Source: Paraburkholderia sp. D15 (GTDB lineage: Bacteria > Pseudomonadota > Gammaproteobacteria > Burkholderiales > Burkholderiaceae). Taken from it: a stretch of 64,000 nucleotides of DNA. The stretch is taken from assembly GCF_029910215.1 (NCBI RefSeq), contig NZ_CP110397.1, positions 248,001 through 312,000 on the forward strand. Direction: 5' to 3'. Shown piece after piece: positions 36,527 to 46,127 of the stretch. Each line of letters starts with the position of its first letter. The stretch's first letter is position 1. The notes under the pieces were generated by a model. That model was not told the DNA's origin. It ran no database searches and saw only the letters and a list, made by a program, of their open reading frames with translations. The translations under genes and the position numbers were made by a program.

Positions 36527-37307
36527 GCCATCGTTTGAGCGTGTCGCTCAGCTAATTCGAGCGTCAGCGCAGACGCGAGGAAGGCCAAAACCGGCGCCGC
36601 TGCCGGTGACGGCCGGTCCGCCGATTGACGAGAAACGGTGACTGTAACGGTCAGAGCTCGCGGGGCGTGAGCGTGGCGCCGAGCACGAAGCTATCGGCTG
36701 GCGGACCTGCCGCGCCAACGCAGCCGGAATCAACATGATTCCCCCATCCATAAGGGCAGCGGCGGCCACGCGGTCGGCGTCGGCCGTCAACGGCCTCGGA
36801 ACGACATTGACCATAACCGGACGGGCATTCCCATGAAATCGCCAGACCGGTGCTATCGAACTGGTGGTCAGCGTTGTATGCGACTGCGCATCACGGGGAT
36901 ACGTCGGGCGCCCATTCATCTTGAGGTAGCGCGGCGTTGCGCATAGCACCGTAAGCGCTGCACGAGCGCCGTCTTGACAGGCGCGCGGGATCGTCATGCG
37001 TTTGCGCGAAGCTGGTCCGCAACGACCCACGGCATGAGTTCGTCAAGGCGGTTGATCGCGTGGTCTGTGCGACGACTAAAGCGGCTGAACCATGGCCGAC
37101 CAGCTACGATCGTGCGGTATTCCATCGTGACGCCCGTTGCTGCAGTGCGGGGCGTATCGCCCACGGCCTGAGCGGCGAAATGACGGCAAGGTTGCTGTAT
37201 CGAACTGGATCCAGCATTGGTGCCCCGACGGATTCGAGTTTCGTTGCGACAACAACGAGCCGCTGCGCTGGAATGCTGCGACCGGGGGGGGGCGCCTATG
37301 TGATTCG
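36527..37307 (-). pseudogene. Decayed region with a LysR effector-domain relic and a possible IS66 scrap
   Basis: No intact gene. On the minus strand, from 36970 down to about 36676, the frame reads ALTVLCATPRYLKMNGRPTY, VWRFHGNARPVMVNVVPRPL and ALMDGGIMLIPAALARQVRQ, which is the later half of a LysR effector domain with no N-terminus. Between about 37060 and 36994 the minus strand gives NRLDELMPWVVADQLRANA, like the C-terminus of IS66-type transposases; that identification is weak. A run of nine G bases lies at about 37283-37292 close to the IS110 element. Confidence 0.5.
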
Positions 37308-38513
37308 TCAAGCATTAGGGGCGGATTTAGGTTGATATAGGGTGCCGTCCCGCAGCATGGCGAACAGCACGTCACAGCGTCGTCGGGCCAGAGCGATGAG
37401 CGCCTGATTGTGGCGCTTACCCTGCTGGACCTTGCGCGAGTAATAGTCTCTTGAGATTGGATCGCGCAGGGCTGCGAAGGCGGAGAGGAAGAGCGCTCTC
37501 TTGAGCACCTTGTTGCCCCGCCGGGATGGATGTTCGCCCCGGATCGACGAGCCCGAGCGCCGGGTGACCGGGGCGAGGCCGGCGTACGCGGCCAGATGCG
37601 CGGCTGAGGCAAACGCCTTGTGAGCGACTTCAGTGAGGAATCTGGCGGCAGTCCTGACGCCGACTCCCGGCATGCTGGTCAGCACCGGCCAAAGAGGGTG
37701 TGCTTGTACCAGACGCTCGACTTCGCTGGCAACCTCATCGCGCTGCTTGCGCAAGGACGCGAGTTGCTGGGCAAGACGCGGCATGACGATGGTTGCTGCC
37801 TGAGTACCGGGCACGATCACAGCCTGTTCGCGGAGCGCCTGAACGATTTCGGCCGCGAGGCTCTTGCCCATGCGAGGCGCGAGTTTGGTGAGGCGGTTGG
37901 CAAGCGTTTTCTCGCTAGCCGAGGCAAGCTCGGCAGGTGACGGGTATCGCTCAAGCAGATCAAGCACGGCCGGATGGTCGAGGCGCGGCCCCAGAACGCG
38001 TTCCAGCGCTGGATGGATCTGGGTAAGCAAACCTCGAATGCGGTTGCTGGTCTGGGTGATCTGGGCCGCGAGATCGTCGTCGAAGCCGCACAGCATGGTG
38101 AGTTCGGCGAGCGGTTCGTCAACCAGTCGAAGTGAGCGCAGCGCATGTGGCATCGAGCGCGCGGCTTCAGCAATGATGGCGGCATCGCGAGCATCGGCCT
38201 TGGCTTCCCCTGCGTCCAGTTCAGCGATGCGGCGCATAGCCAGACCCGGTAGATACGCGACCAGGACTCCTTCGTCACGGGCGACTGCCAAGGGCAACGC
38301 GCCGACGGTGGCGGGCTGATCGACGACGAACAGGAGCTGGCCGTGCGTCTTGAGTTCGGTGATGAGGGCGCGCAGCTTGGCCTCATCGTTGGGCAGCGCC
38401 TTGTTGTAAAGGCGCTTTCCGGTCCGATCGAGGGCGACGGCGTGATGGTGGCCTTTGCCGACATCGACGCCGACGAATACATCGACAGAGCTATGTTGTT
38501 GGTTTTCTTGCAT
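37308..38513 (-). CDS. IS110-family transposase (DEDD recombinase)
   Basis: 401 residues from ATG 38513, the usual IS110 size; an upstream in-frame ATG at 38591 would add 26 unlikely residues. N-terminal RuvC-like DEDD domain: VDVFVGVDVGKGHHHAVALD with the first Asp, FVVDQPATVGALPLAV, and AGEAKADARDAAIIAEAARS. C-terminal Tnp20 domain with SMPGVGVRTAARFLTEVAHK and AAYAGLAPVTRRSGSSI ending in the serine region. IS110 elements insert by an RNA-guided mechanism using a bridge RNA from a non-coding end. The gene appears intact and could be active. Confidence 0.93.
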   Translation of the reverse strand: MQENQQHSSVDVFVGVDVGKGHHHAVALDRTGKRLYNKALPNDEAKLRALITELKTHGQLLFVVDQPATVGALPLAVARDEGVLVAYLPGLAMRRIAELDAGEAKADARDAAIIAEAARSMPHALRSLRLVDEPLAELTMLCGFDDDLAAQITQTSNRIRGLLTQIHPALERVLGPRLDHPAVLDLLERYPSPAELASASEKTLANRLTKLAPRMGKSLAAEIVQALREQAVIVPGTQAATIVMPRLAQQLASLRKQRDEVASEVERLVQAHPLWPVLTSMPGVGVRTAARFLTEVAHKAFASAAHLAAYAGLAPVTRRSGSSIRGEHPSRRGNKVLKRALFLSAFAALRDPISRDYYSRKVQQGKRHNQALIALARRRCDVLFAMLRDGTLYQPKSAPNA

Positions 38514-39302
38514 CGAAGGCTTTGCAGGTTGAACGGTTTGGCCTGCAACATCGGTGGCAAGTCTCGGCATCCACGTTACGGACGGCCTCAAGATATCCTG
38601 GCCGAGCCCCTATTAGCGATCACCAGCCACCCACCAGGCCCGGTGACAACACCCCCCGGATCATGACTGCGACTGGGGGCGAGAATCATGCCGGGCCTAT
38701 CTGGCCAAATCCTCAATTATCGAGGAGTGAAGATAGTAACGGGGCGACGAGCTGGGTGGCTACGACAGGCGGCCGTAGCGGCGGCGTGGTGCGTGATGTC
38801 ATGCTTTCAGCCGTCGAGAATCGCTTTGGAAATGCCTTGGAGCCGCCGGCTAACATCGATTCTCGGACAGCCAACGGCTTGGGTCGGGAGATCGAGAATA
38901 CTCGAAGGTCTGCTTGATGCTCCTCGCGGCGTCGATACCCATGTATCTGGCTCAACGACGTGCGGAAGTGTCAGCGGCTGCCATTGAGTGTGTGTGGGCT
39001 GCGGGAAGATCATGTAGTCGCTTTCCATATGCGGGACCAGCGCGAAGCGTTCCATTGCTTACGGTCACTATCTATAAATTAAGGCGACATCGTGAGCGGC
39101 AACAAGCAACTTCCGAAGTTGAAGCGAGGCGAGGCCTAAGAACCGTAATCGCACCACGAACGACATTGCATGATGCAAGCGCTCTCACCACGACGCACAT
39201 GGCGTGACGCTTAGCCCCAGTGTCATCGTGGGCGAGCCGACGTAATCGCTGTGCGGGTGCCAAGGGCGCGTCCTCCCGTATCCCATGAGCGCCGGGTTTT
39301 TG
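38514..39302. other. IS110 non-coding end plus unrecognised sequence
   Basis: The ~190 bases next to the transposase start are GC-rich with several short self-complementary stretches (for example GCCGGGCC near 38690) and are where an IS110-group element would encode its bridge RNA; the exact element end is not determined. The rest, 38.7-39.3 kb, has only short overlapping frames. One minus-strand frame (MERFALVPHMESDYMIFPQP, from 39055) looks protein-like but matches nothing I know. Confidence 0.35.
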
Positions 39303-40049
39303 CTACGCTCCGGCGTTTTTTACAACGCCGCGCTGATGCGCGCGCCACACGAGTAAAACAACGCTAAGCGCCACCGCGGTCGCCGCTATACTGGCCACCA
39401 GCGACAGAAGATACGCAGAAATATCGCCCACGGTAGTGCCCCACCAGCGAACCGACACTAAGGCCGTCCAATAGCTTGCGACACCGGTAGCGCCGACGCG
39501 CGAGTGGACTGCCAACACTGCGAGCACGACGAGCGTCGCCATCGCCGCGGAAACTGGCACGCCGGTCTGAACCGGCCCAAATGCGTGGCCTAGGCCGTCC
39601 GCTATGACCGTACCAAGCGTGCCTGCTGCGAGCATTGTAAACCAGTAGAGGGCGCCGGTAGATGGTAGCGAGCCGCTCTGCGATCGTGGTTCCGAGTCGC
39701 GATCGAGTGCCACCGCCGCGACCAGGATCAGCGCCAATATCACTGTCGTGCAGGTATAGGTGAGATGTGCAACACCCACCGCGATATCGGCCATGTTAGT
39801 TGCAGTGGCGCGGACGATCAGTACCGCTGCCCAGTAGAACAGTTCGAGGCCCGCGGACATCGCGCGTTCCGCGACGAGCAGCAAGACAAACAGCACCGCC
39901 AGTATTGCCAAGCTCGCACCTGCCTCCAGCCTCAGAACATCCATGAAGATGTCGCCAAGATTTGCACCGCACATGCTTGCTATGGCCATGGCCAGCCAAT
40001 ATCGCGGCCCGACAAAAGGAATTGCTTTGAACAGCACTGGAGCCTCCAA
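39303..40049 (-). CDS. COG4705-type membrane protein built from four repeats
   Basis: 248 residues, nearly all hydrophobic. Four related units are visible, each with YW near the start of a helix and a small-residue GTN/GxD end: YWLAMAIASMCGANLGD, FYWAAVLIVRATATNMAD, YWFTMLAAGTLGTVIAD and YWTALVSVRWWGTTVGD. Each unit is about 45-60 residues with two helices, so about eight membrane segments. This matches the uncharacterised COG4705 membrane-anchored family. It is the last gene after the sensor kinase and a small membrane gene on the same strand, so it may be a target or partner of that two-component system. Confidence 0.75.
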   Translation of the reverse strand: MEAPVLFKAIPFVGPRYWLAMAIASMCGANLGDIFMDVLRLEAGASLAILAVLFVLLLVAERAMSAGLELFYWAAVLIVRATATNMADIAVGVAHLTYTCTTVILALILVAAVALDRDSEPRSQSGSLPSTGALYWFTMLAAGTLGTVIADGLGHAFGPVQTGVPVSAAMATLVVLAVLAVHSRVGATGVASYWTALVSVRWWGTTVGDISAYLLSLVASIAATAVALSVVLLVWRAHQRGVVKNAGA

Positions 40050-40086
40050 TCAATGAGAAAATCAAGCGGCCCGAGAAAAAAGCGCT

Positions 40087-40428
40087 TTAATCTACGCAGC
40101 GCATTCCCCGCAGTTCGAGATGTAGCTGGACCAGCCACGCCAGTCGGCAGTCGCCGGCAATTTGGACGGCATGTTCAGGCGAACGTCGGCGCTCGAGCTT
40201 GCCGGCGCGGAACGCGCGGCGGAACGCCGTATGCGCGAGCGCTCTTATCAGCATCATCACGACCATAGCGGTGGCACACGTTACTGCCTGCCACGGCCAC
40301 TGCGATCCGGTGTCCGCAAGCGCGCCGGATGCTTCGGAAATTGCCAAGCAGGGAACCGACACGATGCAAATCGAGACGGAAAGAAGCACAACATGCGCGC
40401 GGACGGCAATCAGGGTGGAGGCATTCAT
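40087..40428 (-). CDS. Possible small membrane protein
   Basis: 113 residues with two hydrophobic stretches (VVLLSVSICIVSVPCLAISE and AVTCATAMVVMMLIRALAHT) and a basic second half. It lies between the sensor kinase and the COG4705 gene on the same strand. No ribosome site is evident and there is no recognised family, so this could be a chance frame, but nothing better occupies the space. Confidence 0.4.
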   Translation of the reverse strand: MNASTLIAVRAHVVLLSVSICIVSVPCLAISEASGALADTGSQWPWQAVTCATAMVVMMLIRALAHTAFRRAFRAGKLERRRSPEHAVQIAGDCRLAWLVQLHLELRGMRCVD

Positions 40429-40569
40429 GTTTTTGTCGCTGCGGAAGCAATTGGCGGGTGCCGGCAGTGCCGCCTCCCCGCCCGGCTCGGGAAGGCAGAC
40501 GTCGAACAGAGAAAATGATGAGACGGGAGGGCTTGCCCGGCACTTACCGCGACGCCATAATGGCGCTGG

Positions 40570-41925
40570 TCAAAAACGCAACATGAACGAGGTGCCGGAG
40601 GCCAGCGAACTGACTGTAAGGTGCCACTCGTGCGCGACCGCGATTTCCTTGCAGATGGCGAGTCCGAGACCGGCGCCGTCATGCTTCGCATCCGGCGCGC
40701 GCCAGAAGCGTTTGAATAGGAACGGAAGGTATTCTTTCTTGATTCCGGGCCCCTCGTCGCGCACGTCGATAGATACGCTGTCGACCAGCACGGACACGGT
40801 GCTGTGTGCAGGCGTGACGTTGATCGCGTTTTCCATGATGTTCTTTAACAGCACGAAAAGCGCGCTGCGGTCTGCCCAGATCGGCGGGACGGCGTTCCCC
40901 GAGTAGAGTCGCAACCTGACCTGCCGCGCATCCGCTTTGCGTGAAAGATAATCGATCACATCCTGCGCAACATCCACTGTGTTCACCTCGCCGAAGGTGA
41001 AGTTCTGCGATTCGCTCACTTCGGCGAGGTGCAGAAGCTGTCGAACCTGACGCGCCATCTGGTCAATGTCACGCAACAGCCGGTCTTTTGCCAGGATGTC
41101 GGGCTGCATTTCGATTTCGCCGCGAATCAGCGTCAGGGGTGTCTGCAATTCATGCGCTGCCGAAGCGAGGAATTGCTGCTGGACGGCGAAGCCGTTTTCG
41201 AGCCGCTCCAATGCCGCGTTGAAGGCGTCAATCAGAGGTGCAATTTCGCTTGGAATGCCATCGATCGACAAGCGGGTTTTCAGATTGCGCGGCGAAATCA
41301 ACGCGGCCGCACGCGAAGCTTCTCGCAGTGGCCTCATCACGCGGTACACGGTGACCGTTAGGGTCAGCGCGAAGGTCACCATCGCGATGAAGATTGTGAT
41401 CTTGACGATAGCTGGTATTGGTTTGATTTTGTCGCCGATGATGGCGGCAATAAAACGCGCGCTCGTCGCGGTCTGCACGTAATAGTTCTGCGAGCCGTGG
41501 GAAACCTGCAGCGTCATCACGTCGAACGGCTCCCCGCCAAGCACGACTCGTTGAGCCCTGCCGGAACACTTCGGCATATCGAGGTCGCCCCACGCAACGT
41601 CTTGCTGGCCGTTCTGCGACCAGAGCAGCGGCGTGCCGGCGCTGTCCAGAACGCGATAGCGTAATTCGGAAGTTACGACGTGGAAAAGCCACGCGGTCTC
41701 GCCCGTCAGGCGTACGGATTCGGGTCTTCCTGCCGCGTCGAAGATCAGACCGTTCGCGACTTCCGAAATGTGCTCCATCTGCTCATGGCGTCCGAGCAGC
41801 GCTTCGGGATAGTCATTGAATGCAACCATCGCGACCGTTGCCACCAGGCTCAGCGTGACGGCCAGCGCGGCGACGGCGGTAATCCATAAACGAGCGGACA
41901 TACTACGAACAATGTGATTGAACAT
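40570..41925 (-). CDS. Sensor histidine kinase
   Basis: 451 residues. Membrane segment at about 13-33, a ~140-residue periplasmic sensor domain, second segment at about 172-193 (PAIVKITIFIAMVTFALTLT), HAMP, then the H-box SAAHELQTPLTLIRGEIEMQ with the phosphorylated His. The ATP-binding domain has NIMENAINVTPAH (N box), VRDEGPGIKKEY and GAGLGLAICKEIA. It is on the same strand as the two response-regulator genes and MipA upstream and probably phosphorylates the intact regulator at 42.7-43.4 kb. The signal sensed is unknown. Confidence 0.92.
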   Translation of the reverse strand: MFNHIVRSMSARLWITAVAALAVTLSLVATVAMVAFNDYPEALLGRHEQMEHISEVANGLIFDAAGRPESVRLTGETAWLFHVVTSELRYRVLDSAGTPLLWSQNGQQDVAWGDLDMPKCSGRAQRVVLGGEPFDVMTLQVSHGSQNYYVQTATSARFIAAIIGDKIKPIPAIVKITIFIAMVTFALTLTVTVYRVMRPLREASRAAALISPRNLKTRLSIDGIPSEIAPLIDAFNAALERLENGFAVQQQFLASAAHELQTPLTLIRGEIEMQPDILAKDRLLRDIDQMARQVRQLLHLAEVSESQNFTFGEVNTVDVAQDVIDYLSRKADARQVRLRLYSGNAVPPIWADRSALFVLLKNIMENAINVTPAHSTVSVLVDSVSIDVRDEGPGIKKEYLPFLFKRFWRAPDAKHDGAGLGLAICKEIAVAHEWHLTVSSLASGTSFMLRF

Positions 41926-42016
41926 AGGTCAAACGCCTAGTCGAAGCACGGGGGACATGGACCGGACAGCTGATTGTGACGGCAACGTGCGTTGGGCCAT
42001 CACGTCCCTGTCCGAA

Positions 42017-42729
42017 TTAAGCAGTGCCGTTTCCCGAAGGGAAGAAGGCGTAACCTTCCGAACGGATGGTTCGAATCATTTTTGGCTGCGCGGCGTCGAC
42101 CTCCATGCGGCGGCGGAGCCGATGCACCCAGAGGTCCCCACGGAGGTAGGGGAGAGCGGCCTGTCGGGACGTATGCGTTGTGCAATGAATTCGCGCGACA
42201 TAACGCGCTCCGAAGCGCTCGCGAACAGGTTCAGCATCGCGTATTCGGCTTCAAGAAGTGAAACCTGCTGGCCCGAAAAGGTAAGGCTGCGGGATACAAA
42301 ACACAGTTCGAACCTGCCGAAGTGAAACGGCGGGCGGTTCCCGGGATTCTGCAGCGGATCAGGATAGGCCCGCGCAATCACCCGGCGTATCTTCACTAGC
42401 AGCTCCAACGGGTTGTGGGGAAATGAAACGATGTCGTCGGCACCTGATGCGAGCGCGCGCACACGTTGGGGCCCGTCGTCTTGACCGCCGAGCATGACCA
42501 CCGGGACGTCATAGTTCGCCTCGCGCAGTGCTCTGAGCGCGGCGAGTTCACCGCCGACGAAATCCCCCGCCTTCATTACGATTGTTGCGGGAAGCTCAAC
42601 GCCAAGCCGCTCCAGAAGCTTCGACGGTCCGTAAAGAACCGCGACATCGAAACCGTTCGGTTGCAGGCAGGCTCGCAATGCGTCACGGCAATCTGGGTCA
42701 TCATGCACAACCAAGATATGAGGTTTCAT
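42017..42729 (-). pseudogene. OmpR-type response regulator with degenerate receiver and a frameshift
   Basis: The receiver keeps the acidic pair (VVHDDPDCRDALRA) but the strand that should hold the phosphorylated Asp reads ATIVMKAGDFVGG, with Lys in its place. The conserved Thr and Lys are also changed (VVMLGGQDD; DDIVSFPHNP). The DNA-binding domain runs until SPTSVG near 42137; one frame over, the DNA continues DLWVHRLRRRMEVDAAQPKM and TIRSEGYAFFPSGNG to a stop at 42017. Unshifted, the frame ends at 42076. It overlaps the intact regulator by ATGA. It is either a phosphorylation-independent regulator with a sequencing error or a decaying paralogue. Confidence 0.7.
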
Positions 42730-43427
42730 CGCTCGCCTTCGTTTATCGCTGTCGTGTCGTTCTGAAGGTTGAAACCCATGCCGCGGATATTAACGATTCG
42801 CGTTCGTGCGCCGGCGGCGGCGAGTTTCTTGCGCAGACGATGCACGGTGACCTCTAGCGCATTGGGTGTGACCGCTTCCCCGAGTCCCCATGCCGCATGT
42901 TCGAGCGCCGCGTGGCGGACGGTGTTGCCGTTGGACCGAACCAGCGTCAGGACGATCTGGAACTCTGCAGGCGCCAGCTGCAACGATCGCTCGCCGCACC
43001 GAAGCATGCGATGCTGTGGATCAACGGTGATGTCGCCGAAGGATGCGCTCAGGTCGGTCAGCGCGCGAGGGCGCCGCATAAGTGTTCGCACGCGTGCAAC
43101 CAGCTCGCTCATCGCGAACGGCTTGGTCACGTAGTCGTCGGCGCCGCTCTCGAGACCGTCTACCCGGTCGTGCAGCGCGTCGCGCGCTGTCAACATAAGA
43201 CAAGGCGTGGTTTGCCCGGCCGCGCGCAGATTGCGCAGAAAGGTCAGTCCGTCGCCGTCGGGCAAGCCGCGATCGACGACCAGCACCGAATACTCGGCCC
43301 GACCGACACCGTACCATGCTCCAGAAATGTTGTTGAATACGTCGGTTGCGATTCCTGACGACGACAACGCCTGCCGGATCATCTCCGCCAGACGTCCGTT
43401 ATCTTCTATAAGTGCGACCCGCGACAT
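42726..43427 (-). CDS. OmpR/PhoB-family response regulator
   Basis: 233 residues. The receiver is complete: acidic pair in ALIEDNGRLAEM, phosphorylated Asp in VLVVDRGLPDGDG, Thr in CLMLTARDALHDR and Lys in DDYVTKPFAMSEL. The winged-helix domain includes LQLAPAEFQIVLTLVRSNGN and NALEVTVHRLRKKLAAAGAR, ending with VNIRGMGFNL. It should bind DNA when phosphorylated by the kinase at 40.6-41.9 kb. It follows mipA by a few bases and overlaps the next regulator gene by ATGA, so the whole set is likely one operon. Confidence 0.93.
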   Translation of the reverse strand: MSRVALIEDNGRLAEMIRQALSSSGIATDVFNNISGAWYGVGRAEYSVLVVDRGLPDGDGLTFLRNLRAAGQTTPCLMLTARDALHDRVDGLESGADDYVTKPFAMSELVARVRTLMRRPRALTDLSASFGDITVDPQHRMLRCGERSLQLAPAEFQIVLTLVRSNGNTVRHAALEHAAWGLGEAVTPNALEVTVHRLRKKLAAAGARTRIVNIRGMGFNLQNDTTAINEGER

Positions 43428-43434
43428 AACGTGA

Positions 43435-44265
43435 TTACCGGAATTGGTACAAGTAGCCGACCTTTACTTGCGGAACATAGCGTTTCCCGACTAGCGGACT
43501 GTCGGTCGTGCCGGTGCCCAGATGGGAAACACCAATGTCAAATAGCAAGCCTTGATGAGCGGTCAAACGGTAGTCGACGCGCGCGCCCATCGATTCGTTC
43601 CAGGTAGACTTTCCATTGTAAGCGGGACGCCCAGCGCGTACCTCGGAGGGTCGCACGCCATAATAGTAATCGACGTACTTGCTGCTGAGCCATTGGATCC
43701 CGGCATGAGGCGCGAACGTGAATTCGCCGTATTCGAATTCCTTGAAGAAGCCAATTTCGGCCTGCTGCCCTTTATTCCCGCCTGCAAGGAAGTCGCTCGA
43801 TAAGGTGCCGTACGCCGTGTGCCACGACAGCGACGGGCCATACCAGAACGCTCCGTTGCGGTCCTGCATCCCGTTCAAAATCGGGGCATCGGAGCCCTTA
43901 TAGCCGTCGCCCACCGCGTAGCTCGCGCGCAGCGCTACATTAACGCCAGCCCATTTGCCGACTTTTAGATCCAGCGCGGTGCCGAAGGCGTGCACCCATT
44001 TGTTGTCAAAGTAGAAGAGGGGAATCGGGGTGAATTTGGTTCCATAGTTCTTGTAAGGCGCGGCTTCAAATCCGGCTCCGGCGCCGAGCCCCCAGTGCGT
44101 GACGTTAGTCGCGTTATTGAGGATTGTCACTCCCGAATCGTCCGCATCAGGCAGCTCCGGACGATCTACACCGGCCCACACCGTTCCCGAGTACAGAACG
44201 GCCGACGCGACGGTCAGGAGGAACGGATGCTTGCACAGGGTTCTCGTGTTCACTTTTGGTCCCAA
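43435..44265 (-). CDS. MipA/OmpV-family outer-membrane protein
   Basis: 276 residues with a signal peptide (FLLTVASAVLYSGTVWA). The barrel family signature is present: HWGLGAGAGFEAAPYKNYGT, KFTPIPLFYFDNKWVHAFGT, GPSLSWHTAYGTLSSDFL, and the C-terminal aromatic strand VPQVKVGYLYQFR. In Enterobacteria MipA is a scaffold for murein hydrolases; other members sit in operons with two-component systems and change the envelope in response to stress. It is first in the operon, 7 bases before the response regulator. Start has a weak ribosome site. Confidence 0.88.
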   Translation of the reverse strand: MGPKVNTRTLCKHPFLLTVASAVLYSGTVWAGVDRPELPDADDSGVTILNNATNVTHWGLGAGAGFEAAPYKNYGTKFTPIPLFYFDNKWVHAFGTALDLKVGKWAGVNVALRASYAVGDGYKGSDAPILNGMQDRNGAFWYGPSLSWHTAYGTLSSDFLAGGNKGQQAEIGFFKEFEYGEFTFAPHAGIQWLSSKYVDYYYGVRPSEVRAGRPAYNGKSTWNESMGARVDYRLTAHQGLLFDIGVSHLGTGTTDSPLVGKRYVPQVKVGYLYQFR

Positions 44266-45366
44266 AAATAGAGAGTTGAAGCGGACTCGACTTTAGGGCT
44301 GACAGACTTACCGCGTACTTACCGCAAACAGTCATGCAGACTGCGCGGCGCAGTTTCTCCTGCTACATGATGCGCGCCAGTTAAACCAGATGCCTTGATG
44401 CGGAACGCTCGACATGGGGGTACACGACGGAAACGACAAAGAGACCTCACGAGGCACAGGTTAGCGATTGTTGGTTCACGGCAAAAGCGGTGGGTCGGCG
44501 TAAGCTTGCGTCGGCGGCGAAGCAGGGCGGCACCGGCCGCAGGCGCAGTAGTGGCCACGGTCGTCATCACGATTCCACATGGATCGCACAGCGCCTGCAG
44601 AAAAGCGCCATTCCCGAATTCCGCCGGAGTGGGATCGACCAGATCAACTTTGCCAATCTTCGCGTATTCGTGTCATTCCTCAACGAAGCCGCCATTCCGA
44701 TCACGCGATGCCGTGTCGCGATCAGTCCGGCAACGAGCGCCGGCCCGATCAAACCGGTTGCGCACGTCGCAAAGACAAATATCGTGATTGCGGCCGTCCT
44801 TCTGACGGTGCTCGCGGGCATCTTTCGTAATGTTCACGGCGCTCACGCGCGTGCCGGCACCTTCCTTGAAAGGCGTCGAAGCGGTCGACCTCATTGCGTT
44901 GCTGAGGCACGCGCACCGCGCCCGGTCTGCCGTAATTATCGATGTGGGAAGCGGGTGGGGCGGTGGTCGTTGCGGTCGCACGCGCATTTCGCCAAGCGAC
45001 GGTAAAATCGATCGAGATATCGCTCTCTCGGAATCCGTTTTACCATCTGCGGAAGTCTGGACTGCGGAACATGTTGATCCTATGGGACAACTCCCATTGC
45101 GGTAAACTTCGCAGCGCCTATGCGATCGTTTGCTATCCGATGCCGTCGGGCTCGGCGGGGTTTGCGATGGCTCGACTGGGACTTGAAGCCGAGCGCTGCC
45201 GTCGTCTCCCGATACATCGCTGTTTCAGGAACGGGACGCGCGGCGGTGTTTGTCGGAAGCAGGTCCCGTTTGTTTCGCGCCGTACTTCTAGCCCGCCTAC
45301 CATTGGGTGGTCGGCAAGTATGAGTGTCTGGCGGCGCATCACCGCGGCACCGACGCCTTTATCCGC
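44266..45366. other. Gene-poor, decayed sequence
   Basis: About 1.1 kb with only short, overlapping frames on both strands. A minus-strand frame near 44821-44567 contains one hydrophobic segment, and a plus-strand frame near 44830-45105 has a vague similarity to rhodanese-like proteins; neither is convincing. Low-quality coding signals on both strands suggest old decay. Confidence 0.4.
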
Positions 45367-45880
45367 TTAGGCGGGCCATCCGCTTTTCTGTGCATGACGA
45401 AGCGAGCGTCGCACGACCATGCGGTGGAACGGCCCGATCAACGCGATAGAAGCGCGACCGAGCAGGCGATTGTAGAAAACGAGCGTTTACGATCACCAGG
45501 TGAGGGCGTCCATCTGATGGTGGCTGTACGAGCACTGACACGCGGAAATTCAGATGCGTATCGTCCTCCCCTAGCACAATTTCATTCGGATATCGCCCAA
45601 ATACCCGGAAAATGTTTATCCTGTCGTCGCCTTCGGCCCTGAGATCCGCGGCGCGCTTCAGACCAAACGGCCGTACCAGGAAATCACGTAATACCAGTAG
45701 TGCCGCAATCCATTCGGGCTGATGGTCGAAGATGTGTCGCGCGATAAACTCCGCGTCGTGGGACGCGGCCTCTTGCAGATCGACCGAAAATGCGTCGGCA
45801 AATTCGGCTCGGCCGTAAGACGGCATCAGTTGTGAGGCCGGAGGCAAGCCAGCCTGTTCGATCTTCGCGTCTGTGTGCAT
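45367..45880 (-). pseudogene. DUF2867-family protein with a one-base frameshift
   Basis: From ATG 45880 the frame reads YGRAEFADAFSVDLQEAASH, WIAALLVLRDFLVRPFGLKR and INIFRVFGRYPNEIVLGEDD to LNFRVSVLVQPPSDGRP. At about 45481-45486 one base is missing; one frame over the DNA continues LVFYNRLLGRASIALIGPFH, RMVVRRSLRHAQKSGWPA and stops at 45367. Together this is a full DUF2867 domain of about 170 residues. The intact family often neighbours NAD-dependent epimerases; here the gene stands alone in decayed DNA. Confidence 0.75.
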
Positions 45881-46127
45881 ATTCAATCACCGAGATGACA
45901 TTCCGCCAACTCACTGCGGTTTGGTCAGGGAGATTTCGCCATGGCCTGTTCGCCAAGCAACCAATATCTCCCCTGACGCTCTTTTACACCCAATGATGCA
46001 CGAGTGTAGACTCTGCCGGAAGCCCGTTGGGCGGGCGAACGACACTTGCGTCACCGGGCATCCTCAGCCGAATCGTCATTGCGGTAGACGCACACTGTTA
46101 GATGACCTATCTCTGCTGTGTTGGCCT

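Noticed and set aside
44830..45105. A plus-strand frame with faint rhodanese-like similarity
   Set aside because: Only a short stretch (SAVIIDVGSGWGGG) fits, the active-site loop is not seen, and the surrounding DNA is decayed.
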